Origin: DASRDU01 sp035560235
GTDB taxonomy: Bacteria > Acidobacteriota > Blastocatellia > RBC074
DNA: 32,207 nucleotides
Assembly: GCA_035560235.1 (NCBI GenBank)
Contig: DATMAG010000059.1
Span: 1-32,207, forward strand
Reading direction: 5' to 3'
A program made the translations under genes and the position numbers. Each line of letters opens with the position of its first letter. Position 1 is the stretch's first letter. Below are positions 15,597-21,719 of this stretch, piece after piece. The notes under the pieces were generated by a model that was not told the DNA's origin, searched no databases, and saw nothing but the letters and a program-made list of their open reading frames with translations.

Positions 15597-15687
15597 ATGC
15601 GCTTTTCACCTGCACCTGATTGTTATCGGCAATCCTGTCCGTGCTGATGCTGTCCGGCTCGCGGGATCAGGGCTCCTGCTCTCTGTC

Positions 15688-15810
15688 GCCGCTCTCCCCT
15701 GACGCCTGCAGCGTTAAAGTCGTGAGCGGGTCTCACGGGGGCGATAGTCACCGGGTTTCGCCCGTTTTGCTGGCTGATGCTCTGGCTGTCAAAGCGTCAG
15801 GGGAGAGCGG
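15688..15810. other. structured intergenic element with perfect 18-bp closing stem
   Basis: GCCGCTCTCCCCTGACGC at 15688-15705 and its exact reverse complement at 15793-15810 enclose 87 nt. That interior has its own hairpins (CGTGAG/CTCACG and CGGG/CCCG). It lies in the 248-nt gap between the monohaem and heptahaem cytochrome genes. I recognise neither a terminator (no T-run) nor a known riboswitch. It could be a folded RNA, a processing site, or a short non-autonomous mobile element with terminal inverted repeats, although I see no target duplication. Confidence 0.7.
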
Positions 15811-15844
15811 CTTTACCGAACTCCGGGTTGTGGCTGACTTCTGA

Positions 15845-16204
15845 TTACTTACCCATATGGCGGACATAGGCTGTCAGTTCCTTGACCTTGTCTGCCCCGA
15901 GCGTCTTTTCATATCCGGGCATTTTGCCCTTCCCTTTGGCAATCATTGCCTGCAGTTGGGCGTCGGTCATCTTCTGAACTTCGGCTGAGCGCAGATCACG
16001 CACCTTCAGCTTTTTGCCAGTGGCCGTGTTCCCACTCCCGTCTGTCCCGTGGCAGGAGGCACACTTCGCCTTGTAAATCCCTTCAATGCCATCCGGCAGC
16101 ACACCAGGGGTGCGCGACTGAGCGGGGAAGAAGATCACCACTGACATAGTCAGGATCATCAGGCACGTAATCACCCATTTCACTTTGTTGATTGAGAAGT
16201 TCAT
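15845..16204 (-). CDS. small class I cytochrome c
   Basis: This is a 119-residue exported monohaem cytochrome. The N-terminal signal (VKWVITCLMILTMSVVIFFPAQS) is followed by the haem motif CASCH (C48, C51, H52) and the axial methionine in KGKMPGYEK (M95). The layout fits a cytochrome c6/c553-type soluble carrier. The ATG at 16204 has AAAGGAT 6 nt upstream. It lies between the outer-membrane conduit genes and the quinol-oxidising genes, so I infer a periplasmic shuttle between them. Both flanking gaps hold structured inverted repeats. Confidence 0.94.
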   Translation of the reverse strand: MNFSINKVKWVITCLMILTMSVVIFFPAQSRTPGVLPDGIEGIYKAKCASCHGTDGSGNTATGKKLKVRDLRSAEVQKMTDAQLQAMIAKGKGKMPGYEKTLGADKVKELTAYVRHMGK

Positions 16205-16258
16205 GGTTCTATCCTTTCTTTATCGAAATGCTGTGACTTTGAGTCAGTTCCCTCATCC

Positions 16259-16344
16259 GGGAAGCTGATGAGGCCGGAGCAGAATCAGACTGCCTGACTA
16301 AAAGTTCTCCGGTTTGCCTTGCAGGCCTGTCTCATCAGCTTCCC
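16259..16344. other. structured intergenic element with 14-bp closing stem
   Basis: GGGAAGCTGATGAG at 16259-16272 pairs perfectly with CTCATCAGCTTCCC at 16331-16344. The 58-nt interior has a further pairing, CCGGAG with CTCCGG. It fills the gap between the barrel gene and the monohaem cytochrome gene. No T-run follows on the leftward strand, so I do not call a terminator. A role in mRNA processing is possible. Confidence 0.65.
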
Positions 16345-16363
16345 ATCCTGCAGAAACGAGCAG

Positions 16364-18496
16364 CTAAAAGGTAAAGCGTGTGCTGAGCGTGAGAATATTG
16401 GACCGGTAATCCTGAGTAGCGAAGTCACGCTCGTTATAGCTGTAATGACGGTAACTGATATTCCCGGTCACGTGATTATTGAACCGGTAGGCCAGCCGCA
16501 CTTCAGGATTATGACGATTCAGCGGCAGTGTCTGCAGCGTATCCGTGGCAGCCAGTGTCACTGAAGGAGCTCCCAGATCCCTGATGTAGTAGTAAGCCAT
16601 CAGCAGATCCAGCCGACTGGTCAGCCCGAATCTGGTATTGACAAAAACATTGTTCATGCGGCCATAGGCCAGCAACCGGCCCAGAATAACCTGATTGTTC
16701 AAAGTATATCTGAGGTTGGCGGTCGTGAACAGATTGTGATGGTCAAACCCGGCATTCACCCAGAGTCTCGATCTGGGTTCCCAGTTGACAGCTGCCGTGT
16801 AACTGCGACTGTCAGTTTCATTCTGAACCTGCGGAGTCGGGTTCAGCCGGTCAACTGAAGTAAAGGCTCCGTTCACCGAGAGAGTGCTGGTGATCTGGAA
16901 CTGTGACCGCACCCGGACGCGGGTGAAGTCCAGTGGATTGATCCGGACGAAGGCATTGTTGCTCTGGCCATGCTCAACATCGAAGATGAAGCTGGCGCGA
17001 TTGACCGGCCGGAACCGGACTCCGCCCACAAAAGCGTGAGTCGTGATTGATTCTTCCTCGTTGCGGATCAGCGGATTGGTAGCTGACGGCGCGCTGGTCG
17101 GGGTGCTGTAAATCCCGGCCAGTTCGACGTCACGCTTGATGGCTCGCCACCCCAGATTGGCTGAAAACTTCCGGCCAAAGCTCATGTCGAGCGCGAGAGT
17201 ATTCCACCACGAGGTCTGATCGGTCAGCAGATCAGTACCGAGGGTTCTGGAAATCGTCGTGACCGGATTGTTCGTTCCGGTCTGGTTCACGGCTGTCTGC
17301 ACTGTCGCCACGTCACCCTGAATTTTGAAGGTGTTGTAGCGCAGTGTTTCGCTGACTGAGAAATGCTGGTTCAGATCAATGGTGATGCCCAGATCTGCCG
17401 TTTTGCTCGGGCGTTTGACTGTTCCCTCAGCCGTGAAGAGCTGCGACAGAACCTTCACGTTGGCGGTATTACTGGTGCCTGAGGCGAGATCATAGAACGG
17501 CGCTTTCATCCGCTCATCGTCGTGCAGCCAGCGCGCAACCAGATGCACACGCTCCGCAATGGACCCCTTCACGCCCGCCCGGAAGACTCCGGCGTGTGAG
17601 CGCAGCGCAATGTCCCGTTCGAAGGTGGCCAGCGTGGCCGGGTCAGTCGGATTGAAACCGATTTCAACCTTCGGATTGGAAAGAAGCTGCGGGTCGTTTT
17701 TGAATCCGCGGTAGAGACCTTCGATGTTGAAGTCCCAGCCGCGCCACGAGGCCTCAACCCCGGCGCGGTAATCGTTGGCTTCCCAGCGCGAATTTCCGCG
17801 CACCGGGAAAAGATCGCGCGAGAAGCTGTAGATCGTCGTCAGGCGCCCGGTTGCATTGCTGCGTCCGTAGCCGAGGTTGAACTTTACCGCGCGTTGCGGG
17901 AAGAGTCGCAGGTTGAAATCCGCAACCTGCTGCCGCAGATCCTGCGTCTTCCAGCCAAGGGCATAATTCGGCCCCAGCGAGCGGAAGTAATTAAACCGCC
18001 GGACGCTCGCATCAAAGCGATAGGCGCGGGTTTTGTTCATTCGCAAGGAGAAACTCTGCGACTGATCGCCTCCGGCATTGTTCACATCCGCCCGCAGAAA
18101 ATCATAGAGCAGACCGGAACCGGCAACGGAGCGGGAGTCGAGCGTGTATTCCAGGACGCGAAAGCCGTCACGCACATTGACCTGCGAGAGATAGCTGTCG
18201 CGGTTGCCCCGGGTGTTCTCGAACCGATAGCCGAGTTCAATTGATGACTGAACCGAATAGAGGCCGATGATGCGCCCGGTTTCAGGCGGTGCGGGCTTTT
18301 CGCCGGGTTTGGCGACGGCGGCCCGTGCGAGCGCGAGTTCGTCCTCCTGTTTTTTCGTATCCTGAGTGGTTTCACTCTTCTCAACACTGCTCTGGGCCAG
18401 AGTCAGCATCCCGCCGGAGAGCAGCAGCGCGAGGGCCACTGCCCCTGCGCAGGTTCGGAAGAGCCGGTGAAAAATTGAGAATAACTTCGTTTTCAT
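16364..18496 (-). CDS. outer-membrane beta-barrel of a porin-cytochrome conduit (MtrB/PioB-like role)
   Basis: The protein has 710 residues. A signal peptide (VALALLLSGGMLTLAQ) is followed by about 60 residues rich in charge and alanine. Many alternating amphipathic strands then run to a C-terminal aromatic (LSTRFTF), the signature of an outer-membrane barrel. Length and context match MtrB/PioB, which sheath a decahaem cytochrome, and the decahaem gene ends 18 nt upstream. The only cysteine is in the signal peptide, so the N-terminal CXXC of Shewanella MtrB is absent. The ATG at 18496 has AAAGGAG 7 nt upstream. Sequence-level identity to MtrB is not something I can show; the assignment rests on barrel features and neighbours. 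Confidence 0.82.
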   Translation of the reverse strand: MKTKLFSIFHRLFRTCAGAVALALLLSGGMLTLAQSSVEKSETTQDTKKQEDELALARAAVAKPGEKPAPPETGRIIGLYSVQSSIELGYRFENTRGNRDSYLSQVNVRDGFRVLEYTLDSRSVAGSGLLYDFLRADVNNAGGDQSQSFSLRMNKTRAYRFDASVRRFNYFRSLGPNYALGWKTQDLRQQVADFNLRLFPQRAVKFNLGYGRSNATGRLTTIYSFSRDLFPVRGNSRWEANDYRAGVEASWRGWDFNIEGLYRGFKNDPQLLSNPKVEIGFNPTDPATLATFERDIALRSHAGVFRAGVKGSIAERVHLVARWLHDDERMKAPFYDLASGTSNTANVKVLSQLFTAEGTVKRPSKTADLGITIDLNQHFSVSETLRYNTFKIQGDVATVQTAVNQTGTNNPVTTISRTLGTDLLTDQTSWWNTLALDMSFGRKFSANLGWRAIKRDVELAGIYSTPTSAPSATNPLIRNEEESITTHAFVGGVRFRPVNRASFIFDVEHGQSNNAFVRINPLDFTRVRVRSQFQITSTLSVNGAFTSVDRLNPTPQVQNETDSRSYTAAVNWEPRSRLWVNAGFDHHNLFTTANLRYTLNNQVILGRLLAYGRMNNVFVNTRFGLTSRLDLLMAYYYIRDLGAPSVTLAATDTLQTLPLNRHNPEVRLAYRFNNHVTGNISYRHYSYNERDFATQDYRSNILTLSTRFTF

Positions 18497-18514
18497 GGCT
18501 GTGCTCCTTTCCTC

Positions 18515-19570
18515 TCAGCGGAATTGCCGTTGCCTGTTGGAACCGTGAATGTCGAAGTGACAGGCGGTGCAGTTGCTGTATCTCGGATCGGTGAGATTGT
18601 GCGGCGCGCTGACTCCGAGTCCGGTTCCTTCCGCTTCAAGACCCGGAGTGTTGGAATGACACTCAAGGCAGAGGAATTTCACCTGGGGTCGTGTCAGCAT
18701 CTTCGGATAAGACGATCCGTGCGGCGTATGACAAGCCTGGCAGCCTTCCAGCTTGACCGGAGCATGTTCGAAAACGAACGGCCCCTGCTTGTCGGCGTGG
18801 CACTTGAAGCAGGCCGCATCGCCGGTCAGGGAATTACGCAGCGATTTCGCCATAAACCCGCCGTGCTGATTGTGGCAGTCAGAACACTTCATGCCGCCTT
18901 CCGGCACCTTATGATGGAAAGGCTTCGAGAAAGAGGCCTTCTGATCGGCGTGGCACTGGTAACACATATCCGGCTGCGTGTCGCGCAGCAGAAACTCACT
19001 GCGCTTCGGCGAGTGCGAGGAATGGCAGTCCAGACACGAGACGCCATGGCGGAAGTGTTCACTGCGCCGGAAGTTGAACCGCTCTTCGCTGCGCCCCTGC
19101 GTGGCTTCGTGACACCTCAGACACAGCGCTGAAGCCTGGGCTGAAGACAGGTTACTGAATGAACGCATCTCGGCGGCTTTGGCTTTGGCTTCATCAGCAT
19201 ACAGCGCCTGTGCTTCAGCATCCTTGCCTTCCTTAATCAGTTTCTGCGCGGTCAGGTAAAACTCAACGTGTTTTTTCGCGCCGCCGTGACAGGCCTCACA
19301 GCCGCGCTGATCAACCGGGTACTTCGCATTGTTGGTCTTGCGGTGGGCGGTCAGCGCGTAGTGGGTGGACTGATTGGTGTGGCATTCAGAGCACGACTCG
19401 CTGCCCACATACATTTCCGGGGCATCGGGCGCTGGTGCGGCTGCTGTCGCCGGTGTCCCGTTGCCCTTGTCCTTCTCTGCCGGACTGAGCGCGGCGATCG
19501 AGGGTGAGTAAACCACCACCGCAGCGGTCAGGCAGAATAAAATAACGATCAAGAATTTCAGTATTCGCAT
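18515..19570 (-). CDS. decahaem cytochrome c, MtrA/DmsE-like
   Basis: The protein has 351 residues. A signal peptide (about 1-27) is followed by a Pro/Ala linker and ten CXXCH motifs: CSECH, CEACH, CLRCH, CLDCH, CYQCH, CSDCH, CFKCH, CQACH, CLECH and CTACH. Segments such as CYQCHADQKASFSKPFHHKV, CSDCHNQHG and GPFVFEHAPVKLEGCQACH are characteristic of the MtrA/PioA/DmsE family. These periplasmic decahaems plug into an outer-membrane barrel and carry electrons across it. I chose the ATG at 19570, 4 nt after GGAGG; an upstream GTG at 19588 overlaps the preceding stop and lacks support. The pentahaem gene ends 14 nt upstream and the barrel gene starts 18 nt downstream. Confidence 0.95.
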   Translation of the reverse strand: MRILKFLIVILFCLTAAVVVYSPSIAALSPAEKDKGNGTPATAAAPAPDAPEMYVGSESCSECHTNQSTHYALTAHRKTNNAKYPVDQRGCEACHGGAKKHVEFYLTAQKLIKEGKDAEAQALYADEAKAKAAEMRSFSNLSSAQASALCLRCHEATQGRSEERFNFRRSEHFRHGVSCLDCHSSHSPKRSEFLLRDTQPDMCYQCHADQKASFSKPFHHKVPEGGMKCSDCHNQHGGFMAKSLRNSLTGDAACFKCHADKQGPFVFEHAPVKLEGCQACHTPHGSSYPKMLTRPQVKFLCLECHSNTPGLEAEGTGLGVSAPHNLTDPRYSNCTACHFDIHGSNRQRQFR

Positions 19571-19584
19571 AATTCCTCCGCCAG

Positions 19585-20391
19585 TCACTGCTGAGGATAG
19601 ATTCTGCTTCTCAGCGCATCCTTGACTTTGGTGCCAGCCTCGAAGGCCGCATCAGCCTTGCGACGGACAGCATCGAGGTTGAAGGCGTGCCAGCCGGTCT
19701 TCGCTTCCGCGAGCATGGCGTGGACGACCTTGAGTTCTTTTTCCTCATCGCTGACATTCACCTTTTTGGTCTGCGCATCCTCGACCAGGCGATCGGCCCA
19801 GGCGACGACCGAAGTGGCGCGGCGAATTGACTGGATCACTTCGCCTGCCCGCCCGGGCAGCTCGGGACGCTTCGGCAACTGTGGATTCGCAGAATTGTGG
19901 CAGGTGGAACAGAGCGTGACGGCTTCGTCAGCGGCGGTAATCACCTCTGATCCCATATGAACATGACAGGTGCTGCACGAAGGGCCGAGGCCGGAACCTT
20001 TGAGCTTTTGATAATGCCTGCTTTCGATAAATGCATTGACGACCTGCTGGTGGCAGGAGCCGCAGTTTTCGGGCAGGTTCCTGGCATTCAGGCGGCTCTC
20101 GCTTTCAGCCGAAGGCAGCACGCCCGCATGCGCTTTCTTCGCATCGGCGACTTTCGGATCGCCGCCGTGACATTTCTCGCACCCGACGCCCTTTTCACGG
20201 TGCAGCGAGGAATGCCACTGGAAATAACGGTTGCTCAGGGCCAGTTGGCTGGTTCTGGCGTGGCAGGTGACACAGTTGTTATCCCGGAAGGGAGCCAGCT
20301 CATCCTGTGCGGCAGAGTGTGTCGTGGCGGGCAGGATCAGGAAGAATCCTGAAATGAACAGAACAGCCAGAAATAACAGTCTTTTCAACAT
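19585..20391 (-). CDS. periplasmic pentahaem cytochrome c
   Basis: This is a 268-residue exported protein. A signal peptide (LFLAVLFISGFFLILPATTHSA) is followed by five haem motifs (CVTCH, CEKCH, CGSCH, CSTCH, CSTCH) and a helical, haem-free C-terminal domain (about 185-268). The stretch GVGCEKCHGGD ... NARNLPENCGSCH closely parallels GLSCVNCHGGD ... NPRNLPAFCGKCH in the nonahaem protein at 11088, and both end in similar helices. I infer the two are paralogues. The ATG at 20391 has AAGGAGG 5 nt upstream. It is the first gene of the cytochrome cluster, behind the promoter region with CRP-like boxes. I infer a soluble electron carrier or donor for the decahaem. Confidence 0.92.
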   Translation of the reverse strand: MLKRLLFLAVLFISGFFLILPATTHSAAQDELAPFRDNNCVTCHARTSQLALSNRYFQWHSSLHREKGVGCEKCHGGDPKVADAKKAHAGVLPSAESESRLNARNLPENCGSCHQQVVNAFIESRHYQKLKGSGLGPSCSTCHVHMGSEVITAADEAVTLCSTCHNSANPQLPKRPELPGRAGEVIQSIRRATSVVAWADRLVEDAQTKKVNVSDEEKELKVVHAMLAEAKTGWHAFNLDAVRRKADAAFEAGTKVKDALRSRIYPQQ

Positions 20392-20474
20392 GGTGACCTC
20401 CTTCTTCCCGCAGAATCAGGCAATCCCGTTTGCTACTGCTGGTTCTGGCGGCTGATACAACCAGTCGCAGCCTG

Positions 20475-20480
20475 ATCTTA
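20475..20480 (-). promoter_or_regulatory. possible -10 element for the cytochrome cluster
   Basis: Read leftward, the hexamer is TAAGAT (four of six matches to TATAAT, including the key A2 and T6). With it as -10, transcription would start near 20468. The nearer CRP-like box would then be centred at -41.5, the classic activator position replacing a -35. I chose the hexamer knowing the box position, so the fit is not independent evidence. Confidence 0.4.
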
Positions 20481-20501
20481 GCGCCGATTGAAAATTGAGT
20501 C

Positions 20502-20517
20502 TGTGACCCGCAGCACA
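20502..20517. promoter_or_regulatory. CRP-like box, proximal (TGTGA-N6-GCACA)
   Basis: TGTGACCCGCAGCACA matches the CRP consensus TGTGA-N6-TCACA at nine of ten positions. Its centre lies 22 bp, two helical turns, from the second box and about 118 nt ahead of the pentahaem start codon. Confidence 0.55.
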
Positions 20518-20523
20518 CCTCAG

Positions 20524-20539
20524 TGTGATCCGGCTCACA
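20524..20539. promoter_or_regulatory. CRP-like box, distal (TGTGA-N6-TCACA)
   Basis: TGTGATCCGGCTCACA has both perfect CRP half-sites with the six-base spacer. It is the best such match I found in the non-coding DNA of the window. The Crp/Fnr protein encoded at 10322 has the matching CRP-type recognition helix. Confidence 0.65.
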
Positions 20540-20865
20540 TCGCCTTTTTTCTGCCCGGATCCGCCCGGTTCCGATTCCGGGCAGACTCATCCCGCAAGCG
20601 AACACCAGGCTGACCGGACAGCGCTCCGGCCCTTCTGCAAACACAGGACTTAACCGGTCTGAGGCGGCTGGCACGGGAATTGGCCTGAAAGTCTGGCGGG
20701 TGCAGGAGGGGAGCAGGACGGAGAGAGGCCGCAAACACTGAAAACCGGCTTCACCTGAATTTTTCTGCAACGTTTTCGCCTGCGGCTTCACTCACTCCGG
20801 CGAAACAGTTCCGGGCGCGACGGCAGCCTGAAAAATAAACAGACGGTCAACGAATGAGGAGAGCT

Positions 20866-21645
20866 ATGAAGCACCTGATCTTTACCATCGTCATCCTGCT
20901 CGCGCTCGGCGTGGCGCTGGCGGCAAGCGGAATTAAAACCAGCGCAGCCACCGTGGATGAACGTGAGGAGATTCGCAAAACTTATCAGCTTGCACCCGGC
21001 GCGCGGGTCAGAGTGTCGGGCCTGAACGGCCCCGTCACGGTCGAGACTTACGACGGCAGCACCGCCGAAATTTACATCGAACGCACGGCCCGCAGCCGCG
21101 AGGATCTTGTCGCCCGCCCCGTCATCATCGAAGCCACGTCCGATCAGCTCGTGATCCGCACCGAAAAAGACCGGGAGGAGTCCCGGTGGTCGCGCGATCG
21201 CAACGTGCGCGACCGCGTCAACCTGCGACTGCCGCGCCGGATTGACTTCGGCATCAGCGGCATCAACGGCCCGGTCAATGTGGCTGAGATCGAAGGCCGG
21301 GCCGAGGTCAGCGGCGTCAATGGCAGCGTCAGCTTCACTCAGGCCGCCACTTTTTCGCACATCTCAGGCATCAACGGCAAAGTCACCGTCGGCATGACCC
21401 GCATCGGCGAAGGCGGTCTGAAGATCAGCGGCATCAACGGCGGCGTCGAATGCCGCATCGGTGAGGCCGTCAATGCCGATCTGAAGACTTCCGGCATCAA
21501 TGGCCGCGTTCACGTCAACCTCGGCAGAGTGACGATGACCGGCGAAATCAGTCCCAGCCGCGTCAATGCGAAGATCGGCGACGGCGGCCCGCAGATTTCA
21601 GTCTCCGGCATCAACGGCAGCGTGCAGTTCAATCCGCTCAATTGA
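20866..21645 (+). CDS. exported SGINGxV-repeat beta protein (DUF4097-like)
   Basis: The protein has 259 residues. After a signal peptide (LIFTIVILLALGVALAASG), a leading domain with YQLAPGARVRVSGLNGPVTV and YDGSTAEIYIERTA resembles DUF4097-type putative adhesins. Eight short units on the pattern SG[IVL]NGxV follow (SGLNGPV, SGINGPV, SGVNGSV, SGINGKV, SGINGGV, SGINGRV, a degenerate SRVNAKI, SGINGSV). They suggest a right-handed beta stack. The ATG at 20866 follows AGGAG by 5 nt; an ATG at 20854 lacks a site. It is divergent from the cytochrome cluster. The function is unknown. Such proteins are frequent in Acidobacteriota. Confidence 0.85.
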   Translation: MKHLIFTIVILLALGVALAASGIKTSAATVDEREEIRKTYQLAPGARVRVSGLNGPVTVETYDGSTAEIYIERTARSREDLVARPVIIEATSDQLVIRTEKDREESRWSRDRNVRDRVNLRLPRRIDFGISGINGPVNVAEIEGRAEVSGVNGSVSFTQAATFSHISGINGKVTVGMTRIGEGGLKISGINGGVECRIGEAVNADLKTSGINGRVHVNLGRVTMTGEISPSRVNAKIGDGGPQISVSGINGSVQFNPLN

Positions 21646-21658
21646 ACCATAACCCGAC

Positions 21659-21703
21659 AGGATGAACAGGATTGTTCAGAATGAAATCAGCCCTGTTCAT
21701 CCT
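21659..21703. repeat. palindromic repeat (AGGATGAACAGG) between convergent genes
   Basis: AGGATGAACAGG at 21659-21670 pairs perfectly with CCTGTTCATCCT at 21692-21703 across a 21-nt loop. It sits between two converging genes and could act as a weak two-way terminator, although the flanking T content is modest (CTCTCTTTC). The word is simple, like the other palindromes here. Confidence 0.7.
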
Positions 21704-21719
21704 CTCTCTTTCAATTCAG

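Larger units (their letters stand above)
20392..20865. other. divergent promoter region of the cytochrome cluster and the SGING-repeat gene
   Basis: These 474 nt contain no convincing gene. They hold two CRP-like boxes at 20502-20539, a possible -10 at 20475-20480 for the leftward genes, and a CTGGTT/AACCAG inverted repeat near 20441-20466. A hairpin CTGCCCGGA/TCCGGGCAG lies near 20551-20584. The rightward gene's ribosome binding site is AGGAG just before 20866. Confidence 0.65.

Noticed and set aside
16259..16344. Possible hammerhead ribozyme, because CTGATGAG occurs in the element
   Set aside because: The downstream GAAA core and the cleavage-site strand are missing on both strands; the CTGATGAG is simply part of the 14-bp stem.
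20551..20584. Terminator next to a T-run in the divergent promoter region
   Set aside because: On the plus strand the T6 precedes the stem, and on the minus strand the stem is followed by A residues. It cannot work as a rho-independent terminator in either direction.
20788..21360. 190-residue minus-strand frame opposite the SGING-repeat gene
   Set aside because: The repeats on the plus strand, a signal peptide and a ribosome binding site identify the true gene; the opposite frame only mirrors the repeated DNA.
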